In this document: in pieces, positions 11,374 to 22,249 of the stretch
How positions within the stretch are numbered: the first letter of the stretch is position 1
Layout of the letters: each line of letters starts with the position of its first letter
Origin: Hyaloscypha bicolor E
Lineage: Eukaryota; Ascomycota; Leotiomycetes; Helotiales; Hyaloscyphaceae
Reading direction: 5' to 3'
Assembly: GCF_002865645.1 (NCBI RefSeq)
Contig: NW_020194691.1
Span: 620,001-684,000, forward strand
Length of the DNA: 64,000 nt
The notes under the pieces: model-generated
What the model saw: only the letters and a program-made list of their open reading frames with translations
Database searches by the model: none
Told to the model about the DNA's origin: nothing
Translations under genes and position numbers: made by a program

Positions 11374-11667
11374 TTTGGTATGATGGACTGTGTTGTTGCC
11401 GGAGAAGGGGTCAAGATATGTTTTGAAAGATTAGGTGAGGCTGTAAAAGCGGTTACACGGCGGAGGGCCTTGCCGGCTGGGCATATGCAAGCCCAGGCTA
11501 CCTCGCTTACAACAGGCACCCGTCAATAAATCCCATGGAAATTTCTCGCTAATCGACTTCTGCCACCACATTTCAAAACAAAGCAAAACTATACCAGCCA
11601 CACAGAAATGTATCCATCCACTCATCCTTTGTTTATGATTTCATATTCCTGCAATGTGCCAAAACCC

Positions 11668-12254
11668 CTACAGCCTCTTCCCAGCCATAACCATCATAGA
11701 AATACAACTCACGTTCCCAGTCCACCAAAGCAAAGTCCTCAGAATAGAACCCCCCTCATTCTCAATCAAGATATAACTCGCCGCGTACGCCACTCTGACC
11801 AACGAATATAAAGCCATCAATCCATTCAACTTCTGGACCGGGACACCAGCGTGAAGAGCAAGCAACTATCGCCATCCCCATTAGTCAAACTTGACTTCCG
11901 GACCTTCATTAGGATTCAGGAAGACTCACCACGCCACCGACAAACAAACTATACCCCTCAACAGCATTAGCATGCGCGCTCTCCCACCTCTTCACCCTGT
12001 CCAATGTCTTCCTATCCAACTTTCCTTCCTTGACCATGGCCTCTCTATATTTTGACACGTCTTCTTGAGGTGAACAGTTGTGGTCGAAATTGTAATGGCG
12101 TTTGATGCCCCGGGTGGAGAGGAGTGCGTATGCGGGGATGAAATTCGAGATCAAGAAGGCTGCCGCCAAGTTTGGCGGTTTGGGGTCTACTGGGGAGAGC
12201 GCGCGAAGCCCGAGGGTTGTGAGGAGGGACCTGGCTGTTATTAGTTTTGGGAGT
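11668..12254 (-). CDS. MAPEG-like membrane protein
   Basis: Two exons are clear: one ending at 11930 and the last one 11865-11668, joined by a 64-nt intron (GTGAGT donor). The joined protein reads AFLISNFIPAYALLSTRG, then a hydrophilic loop with KLDRKTLDRVKRWESAHANA, then EGYSLFVGGV, LNGLMALYSLVRVAYAASYI and LRTLLWWTGNVSCISMMVMAG. ESAHANAxEGxxLF with several hydrophobic helices is characteristic of the MAPEG superfamily (membrane-associated proteins in eicosanoid and glutathione metabolism). It is probably an ER or microsomal membrane protein. The 5' end is unresolved: the frame is open upstream to a TGA near 12292 without an ATG, so a short upstream exon is likely. The left coordinate is firm, the right one approximate. 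Confidence 0.62.
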
Positions 12255-12289
12255 ACGAATGGAGGGGGTAAACGTGGACTTGCATTTCA

Positions 12290-12655
12290 AGTTGCTGGTT
12301 AGGGGTGAAGGGAAGGGGAGACAGTTGGGGGAAGAATACAAAGAATATGTAAAATAGGAACTGGTGGGAGAGATATTCAGCAGTGGGAAATGCCTTCGAT
12401 GTTGTTCAATGACGCATAATCTGTAACTAGGAGGTACTGGTCTTGCGAGGGGCAGTTGAGTTAGTGCTGGTTTGCCTCTGACACTAGTCGGCAGCCCCCG
12501 AGGTCCTTCTCTCAGAAATATGTGAGCAGCGAATTCAAAAAGTGACTAACTTCAGTATCTTAGAGAGACAAATTATGGTAGCGCTTGTTGGTTAACAGTT
12601 CCTAAACATCAGGTTTCAATCCAAAGAGAGGGGCCAAGCATCGCTGGAGGACTTC
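12290..12655. other. Intergenic, no supported gene
   Basis: This gap lies between the start region of the MAPEG-like gene and the stop of the ABC transporter gene. It presumably contains the MAPEG gene's missing first exon and promoter. Nothing else is evident. Confidence 0.35.
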
Positions 12656-14690
12656 CTACTTCCTCCACTGCATCGCAGCCCACCCCATCAACCTCATCCC
12701 GAAGATAATACCAAGCGTAATTCCCACATTCTTCGACGTCCCACCCAGCTGATACCCGTACTGCTCCAATACCCCAACTCCATCAATCATACATTGGTCC
12801 TTCAACGCGGTATCCCAACTGCACCAACAACCATCCGGCCCCTCCCCACATTTGTATACTCGATATCCAAACTCGTTTACCACCAGACCACCTGCCATCA
12901 GATTAGTAGAGAAGAGATCAGTAAAGTGCTATGAGAATAAGGCTTACTGAAAACATACGCCTGGTAATCGATATATGAAAACACATTTCGATAGAACGGA
13001 TTCAGCGCCGGAAGCTGTACCATAAACCCATTGCAACTCATCCAGATCCCATTCGCCATCGCCGTCAACGCCAACGCCCCGACGAAATTCGGAAACAAAC
13101 AAGACATCAAAACCACCAGACTTTCCGCCGCCACAAGATTGAGATACATCCACATAACCCAAATCAAGAACGCCTGTCCATCTGGTCTGAAGTTCGTCAT
13201 CCAATAAACAAAAGTCGAGGAGACGAAAGCAATTATAAAGAGGTAGGGGAGGCCAATGAGGAAGTTGGAGATCATGAAGGCGGTGCTGCCGTACAGGCCG
13301 TTGGCGCGGTCTTTGATGTAGACGGTCCGGTCCTCGAGGAAGGCGGGCACGTAGACGACGGCCATGAAGGACATGAAGCAGGAGCCGAAGAGGATACAGT
13401 TTACTAGTGGCTGCATGTTGGACTGGATGGGTAGGAGACGCAGCCAGACTGTGCCCATCATGATTGCGAGACCCAAGTACATTGCGAATCGGATGCCATA
13501 AACCACAATGTCCCGGTAGCTCTTGATGAATGAGCGGTGCAGGAGGATCAAGGATGCCGTCATGTACCTTCTGTGCATGGGTTCACTGGCCAGTATCAAG
13601 GGCTCGGAAGTCGACGTGGCCTTCGTCGCGATTCTCGACTTTTCGTCGACTGCTTCGGGTGATGATGTCCAGGCCTCCTGGAGTTGGGAGATCTTGCCCT
13701 GAGCGACGTCTCCATCGCTCTCAAAGTCGATATTGGTGAGATCCAATACGAAGTCCGCTGGATTGGTCTGCAATGGCATCTCAAACCCAATGCTGTCAAA
13801 GTATCGCTTGACACCAGAAATTGATCCTGAATAGCAAGTCTTGCCGCCAGAGAGGAGAAGCAATTTGTCGAACAACTCGAACGTCTTCGTGGCCGGTTGA
13901 TGAATGGAAGCAATAACAATCAGCTTGTTCTTCTTGGCGACGTTTCGAACGTACGACATGACCTTATAGCTTGCTGCAGAATCGAGTCCAGAAGTCGGTT
14001 CGTCAAGAAAAAGGATCTTCGGAGCTGAGATGAGTTGAGCAGCAACGCTTAATCGACGCTTCTGACCAGTTGAGATGCCTTTCCTGATCAGTGTACCGAT
14101 CAAGGTGCTGGCTTGATTCGTCAACCCAAAGGATTGGAGAAGTTCGTCAACTCTTCGAATTCTCTCTGTGGCTGTCACTACTCCTGACAGAGACAACTTT
14201 GCTGCAAAAGAGAGCGTCTCTTTTACGGTGAGTGATCCGATAAGAGCATCACCAGCCTCAACGTATGATGAGAGTCTCCGGAACGCTGACTCCGACGGGG
14301 TCTGGCCATTGATGCAGATAGTCGAAGAAACTTTGGCTTTGGCCGAAGCTTCGCGTTGGGCTAGAACATTGAGTAGGGTTGTCTTGCCGCATCCCGAAGG
14401 TCCCATGATTGCCATCATTTCTCCTGAAATCAAGAATCGTTAGTGTCCATTCGCAAGTGCTGCAAGATTTGTGCATGAGCTCACTTACCAGCAGCAACTT
14501 CACCGTTGATGGCACTCAGAATCTCTTTCGGGTGCTTGGTTTCTCTGTCCGGGACCACGACCGTGACATCTTTCCATGATAGGCTTTGGACAATCTGATT
14601 CTCGAGGTAAGAATTGTCGTGACCCCGTTGCTCGACATCGACTTCGTTCAAGGTAATCAGCTCTGAAGTGATGCCTGATTTTCTCGACAT
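12656..14690 (-). CDS. ABCG/White-type half-size ABC transporter
   Basis: Exons 14690-14489, 14423-12948 and 12891-12656 (1914 nt, 637 aa); the frame closes across both GT-AG introns. The nucleotide-binding domain is N-terminal: Walker A GPSGCGKTT near residue 75, the signature STGQKRRLS near 185 (a variant of the usual VSGGQ/ISGGE type), Walker B KILFLDEPTSGLDS and the H-loop SIHQP. The membrane domain follows with about six helices (for example RFAMYLGLAIMMGTVWL and LVAAESLVVLMSCLF). A Cys-rich loop (YKCGEGPDGCWCSW) lies before the last helix, as in many fungal ABCG half-transporters. Such proteins dimerise in a membrane and export lipids, pigments or toxic compounds. The substrate is unknown, and there is no adjacent biosynthetic cluster. 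Confidence 0.9.
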
Positions 14691-15312
14691 GTTTGACGAT
14701 AATGATAAGTGCTTTTCAAAGACGAGATCAAAATCGAGAAGTTAGGAAAGACGGACCATATATTAAGAGTGTTCGTCCTAGAAGGTCATAAGGCAAAGCG
14801 GGCGGTTCAGCTCCTCAATTATGTACATGGCTTGGGCAGGCTCAATGTGATACAGGATGCTCATAGGATTTGACGCACCCGAAAAAAGCCTGAGGCCGCG
14901 ATGGGTTTGGGTTTACGCTACGCTCGGGGTGATTGGGCAATCTTTCAGCCTCGCGCACCACCAAAGGAATCTGCCGAGGCTTTTCTGAAAGAGGTGAGAC
15001 ATTGGGAATTTTGAGAGCTGAAGACATTCTGTTTGAGTTTTTGTGGAAAATGCGTGGACAATCATTCGCAGAAGTCTGCAAGGATCCATCCCACTTGGGA
15101 TCTTACAGATTTGTACAAGCTTTGCAATATGGATCTGTCAGCCAAGCTTGCAACCTTGAATTGGAAAGCGACTTGGAAAATATGGAAAGAGGGTTGAAGA
15201 GAGCGTGCGGTGAAATTGTGAACATTTTAAACACAACGCTAAACATCTAGAATACAAAATCTGCCACCAAATCCGGGGGTATCAGAAACACGCTAACATC
15301 AAACACGGCCAT
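14691..15312. other. Intergenic, no supported gene
   Basis: Promoter region of the ABC transporter gene and 3' flank of the ELMO gene. A 105-codon plus-strand frame from 14933 shows no domain and I do not consider it real. Confidence 0.4.
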
Positions 15313-17490
15313 CTATACTTCATAATAATAATCATCATCCAAGCCCTCTCGATCCGGTACCACTCCCGCACCCTCGGGAGGGCCAGCAAAGCCATCATCC
15401 AACCTCACGTTCAGCAACCTAATCTTCAACCCATATTCACTGACCAAAGTAACCAACTTGTTTGTCTCTGCCGTGATGGGTGCTTGGTTCAACAGCATGA
15501 GAAGACCATCCAGCCATTCAGAAGCAAGGCTGTGCGTTGGAGGCATCAACGTCAAGATTGCTCGTTCGGCAGGCTCGCCATTTGTTAGGGATTTGCTGTC
15601 TCCTCCGACAAAGCTGTTGATCGTGATTTTTGTTGTTGAAGTTGGTTTCTGTGCATGCGAGGCTGTCTTCAGGGTGGACGTGCTGGAGATACTGGAGGTT
15701 TCGTCGTTTGTTGCGGAGACATTTGAAACGACTGAGCTGATGGTGCTCAGATCAATCTTTTCCGGCAGAGCATCGAGAAGCGGCTCCTGCTTGGTTTGTG
15801 CGTCGAAGTCCGAGTAGTGCAGATATCGACGATTGTGGGAGAGCTTGACGTAGCGCCAGGCAGTCAAAGATGTCCTTGTTGTTCCGTTCCTCCCAGAGTG
15901 TCCGTCTTCAGTGGAGTTCTTGTGCTGGACCGTTCTTGGAAACCAAGCTCCCTGAAGAAGACATCTTATTCGTTGTTCTTTGACAAACTGCAAGGCTTCG
16001 TGCTTCAGTTCGTCTCGAACTTGGTGTAGATGTTGCCCCCATTCATCTTCGAACGTCAACTCTAGCAGCTCCATTTGGAGTTCTCGCAGACGACCATAGT
16101 CAAATTCTGAAAGTTCCTCCTCAACGTCCTGCACATCCTTCGTTCTTGATGCCTCCCCGACAACTTGTTCGATCAATATCCGGACCAACTCCGCCACCTT
16201 GTCAAAGTCGTCCTGTTCTGCCCCAGTAGACTTCCATAATCTGAAAAATGACTGCAGACTCGCCGTATGTAATCTCGACCATTGCAGAAGCAAAGGGCGG
16301 AAGATCTTGTCATAATTCTTCATGCCATCCAACACAAGGTAGCTCTTCGCATCCTCTACATCCGACTTGTCCACCTCGAAATGCTCATATAATATCGCGG
16401 TAACCGCCAAACTCGCTCGTGCAATTGGACATCTTTCGTGTAACGGCCGTGATGATTGTTCTAGGAGAAGTTTTTGAAATCCATCTTCCTGTTTCCGCAC
16501 ATAGTCGATCAGATCCATCATTCCAAGGAAACCGGTAGGCTCGAATTCCCATGCAGGGCTCTCAGTCTCGAACCCCAATCGTCGCCACTTCTCTGGGTTA
16601 TGCCTTCTGCTTCCCTTCTTTCCCCCATCTGATTCGTCCAATTTCGGTGTCCCATTGACATGGATATCTTTCCTCTCCGGCGCACTTGCAAGATGTAATC
16701 CCTTCAACGCCCTCCTATGATCTGGTTTCTCCAAGTCCACTCTAACATCTCTCCATTTCCTCAACAGAACTTTTGTCAGAGCTTGGAATTCCAACAGCGG
16801 ATGTGCCAAGTCCTGCAACGCCGAGCTCTGCATCAAGATGTAGACCGCCTTTATGACACCCAAATCTTGTAAACGTTTTATGAATTTCGGCCACTCCTCC
16901 CCCGTTCCGCCGACTTTGCCGATTGTCTCCTTTCCTCCAGTGTCGGTTGTAATAGCATCTCTCATCAGAGCATTCAGCAACATCAAAGCGTTCGCACACA
17001 GTGCGTGGTCTGCCGAATTGAGCTGCGAGACCACCATCTCGAAGAATTGCGGGTATACAGCCACCGCAGGCTTCAAGGCTCGAAATCCAAAAGCCCCAGG
17101 CGTTCGTATCGCTCCTCGAGCGGATTGCGGATGCGAAACGATCGCTACTAATATCGACATTGCCCCTCGCAGAATATTGACTAAAGGATGTGTGACGATC
17201 AATTCGACAACCCGCTCGACGAGTTCGCCTGCTCCAGAACTCTCGAAGATTTCCCATCCCATATCGACTTCCAGCAGCCGGCTCAGAGATTGTAGGGAGT
17301 ATGCGAGAGTGTTTCCGCCGGTGGTCATGATCAGTCGCCGCAGGATGTTCAGGCCGCCAGAGGAGATGAAGACGTCTGCGAAGGAGGGATCGTTGATCGA
17401 GGACTGCAGCTTGAAGACTGCCATCTTGCGCATGGCATCTTCATCGCTGGAGAGGCGCGAGAGGAGGGCGGGGATGTCTGCTTGATCCAT
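15313..17490 (-). CDS. ELMO/CED-12 family protein (ARM, ELMO and PH regions)
   Basis: An intronless frame. I choose the Met at 17490 (MDQADIPALLSRLSSDEDAM) as start, giving 725 aa; an upstream in-frame Met at 17586 adds 32 unlikely residues. The N-terminal half is helical with armadillo-like repeats (ADVFISSGGLNILRRLI, GAMSILVAIVSHPQSARGA, CANALMLLNALMRDA). The middle resembles the ELMO_CED12 domain (FLGMMDLIDYVRKQEDGFQ followed by CPIARASLAVTAILYEHFEV). The C-terminal third looks like a split PH domain (RCLLQGAWFPR, WRYVKLSHNRRYLHYSDF, LASEWLDGLLMLLNQ). In animals ELMO pairs with DOCK-type exchange factors to activate Rac. Fungi have homologues whose role in polarity is less clear. No DOCK gene lies nearby. 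Confidence 0.8.
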   Translation of the reverse strand: MDQADIPALLSRLSSDEDAMRKMAVFKLQSSINDPSFADVFISSGGLNILRRLIMTTGGNTLAYSLQSLSRLLEVDMGWEIFESSGAGELVERVVELIVTHPLVNILRGAMSILVAIVSHPQSARGAIRTPGAFGFRALKPAVAVYPQFFEMVVSQLNSADHALCANALMLLNALMRDAITTDTGGKETIGKVGGTGEEWPKFIKRLQDLGVIKAVYILMQSSALQDLAHPLLEFQALTKVLLRKWRDVRVDLEKPDHRRALKGLHLASAPERKDIHVNGTPKLDESDGGKKGSRRHNPEKWRRLGFETESPAWEFEPTGFLGMMDLIDYVRKQEDGFQKLLLEQSSRPLHERCPIARASLAVTAILYEHFEVDKSDVEDAKSYLVLDGMKNYDKIFRPLLLQWSRLHTASLQSFFRLWKSTGAEQDDFDKVAELVRILIEQVVGEASRTKDVQDVEEELSEFDYGRLRELQMELLELTFEDEWGQHLHQVRDELKHEALQFVKEQRIRCLLQGAWFPRTVQHKNSTEDGHSGRNGTTRTSLTAWRYVKLSHNRRYLHYSDFDAQTKQEPLLDALPEKIDLSTISSVVSNVSATNDETSSISSTSTLKTASHAQKPTSTTKITINSFVGGDSKSLTNGEPAERAILTLMPPTHSLASEWLDGLLMLLNQAPITAETNKLVTLVSEYGLKIRLLNVRLDDGFAGPPEGAGVVPDREGLDDDYYYEV

Positions 17491-18197
17491 TGTTGCGTGT
17501 CGGGGATTGGACGGAGGGGTGACGGTCAACCAGTGAGATTCGTGCTCCTTCTTTGTATTGGATTCATTGGAGAGTATGCAATGCAATTGTATTCAGAGCA
17601 GTATCTCACGTTGTTGTGCAATGGGAGGGCTGGGCGCTGACATTTGAATTTCGTTTTCTCGAAGTCGCGTTGGAGGTGGACGGTCCGTGCGAGGAGTGGC
17701 TCAGGGGTTGGGTGATCTCCTTCTTTGGGACTGGTGCCGTTCACTCCCCTTTTCCGCCTCCTTGCTTTGTTTGTGACCACTTTTTTACTTCTCCGACATC
17801 AAATATTACTACTTCTCTACAATACTTTGTTCAACTGGGCATGTAGTGATATCCAATCATGATATCAGATTCATCAGTGCATTTTGAGTCTAAGATCAAC
17901 CAACATCAGATTTCATCTTAACTAATGAACTCTCTAGACAGAAAGGAGTGAGTCTGGGACAGTAGAAGGAAAATCAAAACAAGTCATGAAAGAGCGGCAG
18001 TATATCTCAAATGACCCAACAGGAACAAAACAGAGCAGAACACATCGCCCGATAAGAAAAAGAAGTAAGAGAAAAGCTTTTCGATATCGATCTTCGCTTC
18101 ACTCTGCACTAAGCAATTCCTCCACTCTTTCCAAGTATAATCCGAGTCATAGGACAAGTCTCATGATTGTCACCACAAGCTCATCGTCCTTCAATAC
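17491..18197. other. Intergenic, no supported gene
   Basis: 5' region of the ELMO gene and 3' flank of the zinc-finger gene. The open frames found here are shadows without a domain. Confidence 0.4.
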
Positions 18198-18884
18198 TCA
18201 ATGATTCTTCCGGCGACGGTGGTCGCTCAGCCTATCCATCCTCAAGAATTCGCGTCCACAATCTGGCTGAGTGCAGGGGAACCGAGTGGCATTTGGGTTG
18301 TGAGCGCGAACATGACGGCGTAGATCAGCGAGACGGGAGAAGGACTGCATGCAGTCCGAACAGTTGTGAAGGGAACGGGAAGTAGTTGCCACCCTGGCAG
18401 ACCCAGAACCACCAGAAGCGGAAGCAGGGTTATCAACAGCTGATACTCCGTAGCTTCCCCCGACGGCTGGACTGAATGGGCCAGTATCGTGGCTTTGATC
18501 CGAGGGGAAGGTTGAAGAGTCGAAGTCGAACCACTGGTCCATGTAGCCATCGGTAGTTGGTTGACCCGTGCTAGTAGTAACAGTGCGACTTCCCGTATTC
18601 ATATCGTAGGACAGCGAGACTCCCAGTTGGAAGTCCGGGTCGGTGGAGACAGCAGCACCATGATAGACAACTTGATATGGATTGATGGAGTCGTCGCCGA
18701 GAGGTTGAGAGCCAGTCAAGTTATGGTTGCGTGAAGGATCAAATATGATACTGCCATGTGACGAGGCTCTCGCGAGGCTCTCCAGTGCAGCGCACCGAGC
18801 TTTCGGGGCGTCGATTTCAGCCAATAGGTGTTGTTTAACCACGACAATAAAGTAAGACCTTACAGGGCATTTAGTGGCCTTCAT
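18198..18884 (-). CDS. C2H2 zinc-finger protein, N-terminus uncertain
   Basis: An open frame of 228 aa whose C-terminus carries two C2H2 fingers: CSDCMQSFSRLADLRRHVRAH and CTQPDCGREFLRMDRLSDH, ending RRRKNH. The middle is Ser/Gly/Pro-rich and low complexity, as in fungal transcription factors with C-terminal fingers. The first 17 or so codons lie inside a small repeat element at 18832-18930, so the ATG at 18884 is repeat-derived. Either the ancestral 5' end was replaced by the insertion, or the real start is downstream or on an unseen exon. Probably a nuclear regulator, possibly truncated. Confidence 0.6.
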   Translation of the reverse strand: MKATKCPVRSYFIVVVKQHLLAEIDAPKARCAALESLARASSHGSIIFDPSRNHNLTGSQPLGDDSINPYQVVYHGAAVSTDPDFQLGVSLSYDMNTGSRTVTTSTGQPTTDGYMDQWFDFDSSTFPSDQSHDTGPFSPAVGGSYGVSAVDNPASASGGSGSARVATTSRSLHNCSDCMQSFSRLADLRRHVRAHNPNATRFPCTQPDCGREFLRMDRLSDHRRRKNH

Positions 18885-18930
18885 AAAATAATGCCCTGTA
18901 TTCCCGATACTTTATGCCGTTATCTTCATA
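18832..18930. repeat. Short MITE copy of the CGGCATAAAGTATCGGGAAT family
   Basis: The right end reads ATGCCCTGTATTCCCGATAC then TTTATGCC, matching the ends of the elements at 26808-27245 and 27348-27955. The left end is a diverged inverted copy (ATAAAGTA and TACAGGGCATTT retained). Only about 15 bp separate the arms, so this is an internally deleted copy. Confidence 0.65.
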
Positions 18931-20340
18931 TCTCACTTGTTTCCTTTTCGAAAGACAGAGAAGACCACGGAAAGCTAGGCTACTTGCAATAAATCTTCAT
19001 GATCTCCCATCGTCTCTGACAAGGGATTTGCCAGACGCCAAATCTCCTTTAACCTAGCAACATTCTAGACGTACAGAACGGATCTCTTCTTATCATGATT
19101 TGAAAGCCGAAAATATTCCTCGTAGCCCAACAAAATCGAGAGGGCCTTTCCAGGTACTCCGTGGCAGAGAAATCTGGGACATTATCCCAATAGTACTTTC
19201 GATAACTTCGTCCAACTCCCTTTCATCTGGATTCAATTGCTCGCCTCTAGCTAAAGTTCTCCAGCCGTTGTTCTAAAACCTCGTGGCAAAGAGTGCGGAC
19301 GTAGACGTATCCCTTGGCCCTTTCGGGGTATCAGAAATGGAGGCAGCCGCCACCTCCAACATTCTTCTTCTGTAGTCTAGAGATGCTCTCACTTGCTCAA
19401 CGTATACTTCCCAAAGGGCATTCCGGCTTTCTGCTCGTTTCTCGATTTGCTAGGCCCTGCTTTGGCTTGACTAGTGTTCTCAGCACCCGCACTTCACTGT
19501 TTCACGCAGATGCCTTTATCCTCGACTGTCATTTTACACTCGCTTACATGTGGAGATGCTTGGAGCTTTCATAGAGCCTCTGTGAAAGTCTTTGAGGGAT
19601 GAGACGGGCTGTGAATATTATGCTGATGTGAAAGGGGTTTAGACAACAGCCCACAAGAGTACTGGAACGAGAATTTTATATCTCAATTACATGACCGTCC
19701 CAAACATACTAGAAGCTCTTTCCTCTCAGAAACTTCAAAATGTCTTTCAAAATGCCTTCAGAAACAGTCCAGATGCCTGTAACCTTAACCTCCAAACCCG
19801 GGAAGATCAAAGATGTAAGACCCCCGAACATCAACCCACTAGGTTTACTTTCTCGGCATGTACTGCTTTCACTCCCTGATCGTTCCAGTTAACCATCCTC
19901 TGTAAAGAAGGAGCAGAACATTACAAATTGCTTCCAGCTTGTACTAAGTGGCTCTGCAATCATGAGATAAATTCCAAGGATGCCGAGGAAAGCTTGATCT
20001 TAGTTTAAGAGTAAGCTCACTCCTTAGAGATTGTGTTTTGACGCGAGTTACAGATATTAGAACATGTGGACTTTCGTTGAAGGCTTGAAGCCTTAATCGA
20101 TCATTCCAAGTGGGACTATTCAGTTAAGACGAGGGAAAAATTCTCGGAACTTATAACTTCGTTCGAGTTGAAGATGTCGAAGTTCTTTGTGTAGTTCTCG
20201 AGATGAGGAATCGCTGGGTGGGATTTTCATCTGCTTGGCCAGATTTCGATGAATTGGAACGTTCTAAAACTGTCTATATCTTCGCCGGCGATGTTTCATC
20301 ACTGCGCCCCCTCCAGGCTATTCGTCCCATGCAGCTGAGC
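18931..20340. other. Intergenic, no supported gene
   Basis: About 1.4 kb. The 86-codon plus-strand frame from 19314 and others show no family resemblance or plausible splicing. I see no RNA gene or repeat here. Confidence 0.4.
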
Positions 20341-21760
20341 TCACAATCTCGGGAGGACCTCTTCTTTTCCATCGTTCTTTTGGCTAAATCTCAGGGCTTC
20401 ATCAAATGCTTTCATGACGTCATGTTCATGTAACCAGCCAGTATTTGATCCTCTAGCAGCTCTTTCTCTCAACTGTTCGTCTGTTTCGATGATTTCATTT
20501 CGAATCATATCGATTTTAGCAGTGTTCCCAGCATGTACCACCTTCAATAGCCTCTCAGCATGAGGCTTGCGGGTGGTCTCGTACAGCTTCAATGCTTTTC
20601 TGATCTCTTGTGCCGGTGGTTTTCGGGCTGCTGAGAGGGAAAACACGGATTTCAGTGAGAGGTAGAGCGCATAAGCATCATCGATTGCAAGTGAGCCACC
20701 AGTCGCGAAAGCTCCGCCATGAGCATGCGCTGCATCACCGATTAGAGTTATTCTATCTCCAAAGACCCACGTATCCAGCGGTGCTGAACATGAGAAATTG
20801 GGATGGTATCGAATCGAGGGTGTTACTTTCGTCAATGCTTTTACCACAGGATTCCAGTTCTTTCAATATGATCAGCTGTCATTCTCTCGATATCTGCTCA
20901 AACTCACCTTGTATACCTCTTTCAGCACTTCCACGTCGCCCTCGTCATCCCAAGACACATCCTTGAATCTTGCATCCTGATCATCAGGGTCAACTGTAAC
21001 ACCGCCAACAACTGTATACATATTCCTTCCCAGCCTGGAAGAGAAGAAGGTTGTATCTGGACCCCACCAATGCGCAGAATCCTCAGGGAGGTCCGGGATG
21101 CTCTCGACCAATGATTTATCGAAAACAGAACGGAAGGCTGTCAAACCACTCCACTTCAGCTTGAACTTTGGGACGAGGGCCTGCCTCACTCCCTGCGATG
21201 CGTCAATTTCTGGCTCCGGCTTCTGATTTGATATGAATTACCGATCTCAGTCCATCGGCACCAATTGCAATATCTGCCCACGCCTTGCTCCCATCCTTGA
21301 AGTTGACAGTCACGCCCTTCTCATCCATCACGATACCAATAACATTCTTTCCCAACTTTATGCTATCTCTCGGAACATGCTCCACCAACTTCCCATGCAG
21401 GTGTCCTCGATGGAATCTCGTTGTTTGGTGCAGCCATTCTTTGACATCAGCATGCACATGCGTTCCGATGACTTCATTTGTCTTCCAATGCCTGTATACC
21501 ATCCCCGCGGTGCCCGTCCCTCGGAATCCATTCTCATCATCGATAACATCACTCAACCCGAGTCTCTCCAACGTTCGCAGACCGTTCGGACCAAGCGCAA
21601 TGGAAGCGCCTATTTCCTTTAGCTCTAGTGTTTTCTCGTAGATGGTTGTGTTGATAAGTGGGTGATTTGCGAGAGCTATAGCGAGACTGAGCCCGGCAAT
21701 GCCACCTCCGAGTATCGCTATATTTAACTTTTCAGGTTCGGGGACTGCTCGGGTATTCAT
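20341..21760 (-). CDS. FAD-dependent monooxygenase (salicylate hydroxylase-like)
   Basis: Exons 21760-21242, 21192-20908 and 20859-20341 (1323 nt, 440 aa), GT-AG introns of 49 and 48 nt. Class A flavoprotein monooxygenases hydroxylate aromatic or polyketide substrates using NAD(P)H and O2. Seen: the dinucleotide-binding motif AILGGGIAGLSLA near residues 15-27, IYEKTLELKEIGASIALGPN, the second FAD/NADPH-contact motif as IGADGLRS (near 167-173, spanning the first splice), and the GD motif WVFGDRITLIGDAAHA with a following GGAFATGGSLAIDDAYAL near 300-325. No signal peptide, so probably cytosolic. No other biosynthetic gene is adjacent, so the substrate cannot be inferred; salicylate is only the closest type by motif style. 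Confidence 0.88.
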
Positions 21761-22249
21761 TTTGCAGGGTCGGTAACTGGTGGTGAAGCTTGAAGGGAAT
21801 TGAGAAGCAGAAGATGTGTTGACGTGAAGCGAAGTCGGTCCGAAGATACCTGGTGTGCTCCTTCCTGTGAGAGGTTACACGAGTGTTCCTCCCGTCTGGG
21901 CAATGTTGTGCATCCCAGTTGTTATTTACAATAATCTGAATGGACAACAGAGCTAAATAAGATGGTTTTATGGTATTGAAGATGTAGAGAAGTCCGAAGA
22001 GAATGAAGCGAGATCCGGCAAGATAAGCACGCAATAACATCACATGACTGGCGGAAAGCACTTAATTTCAAGCAAGATGACTTCAAGATTACAGGGAAGT
22101 CTATGAAATTTCTACAGAATCTAAAAGTAGCAACTAATCCTTACACATCGGCAGCATACTTCTATTTGTTCGTTGGAGGAGAGGGTTGTTGAACATCAAC
22201 CTCGATAGCAAGGAATTGAGGATGCGATAAAGAGAGCTCACAACCAGAA
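21761..22249. other. Intergenic, no supported gene
   Basis: 5' region of the monooxygenase gene and 3' flank of the first 2OG-like paralogue. Nothing else is supported. Confidence 0.4.

Noticed and set aside
16853..17485. 210-codon plus-strand ORF
   Set aside because: It is the antisense shadow of the ELMO gene, whose product has clear domain structure on the minus strand.
19314..19574. Possible small secreted protein on the plus strand
   Set aside because: No convincing signal peptide at the start, no homology and no second exon.
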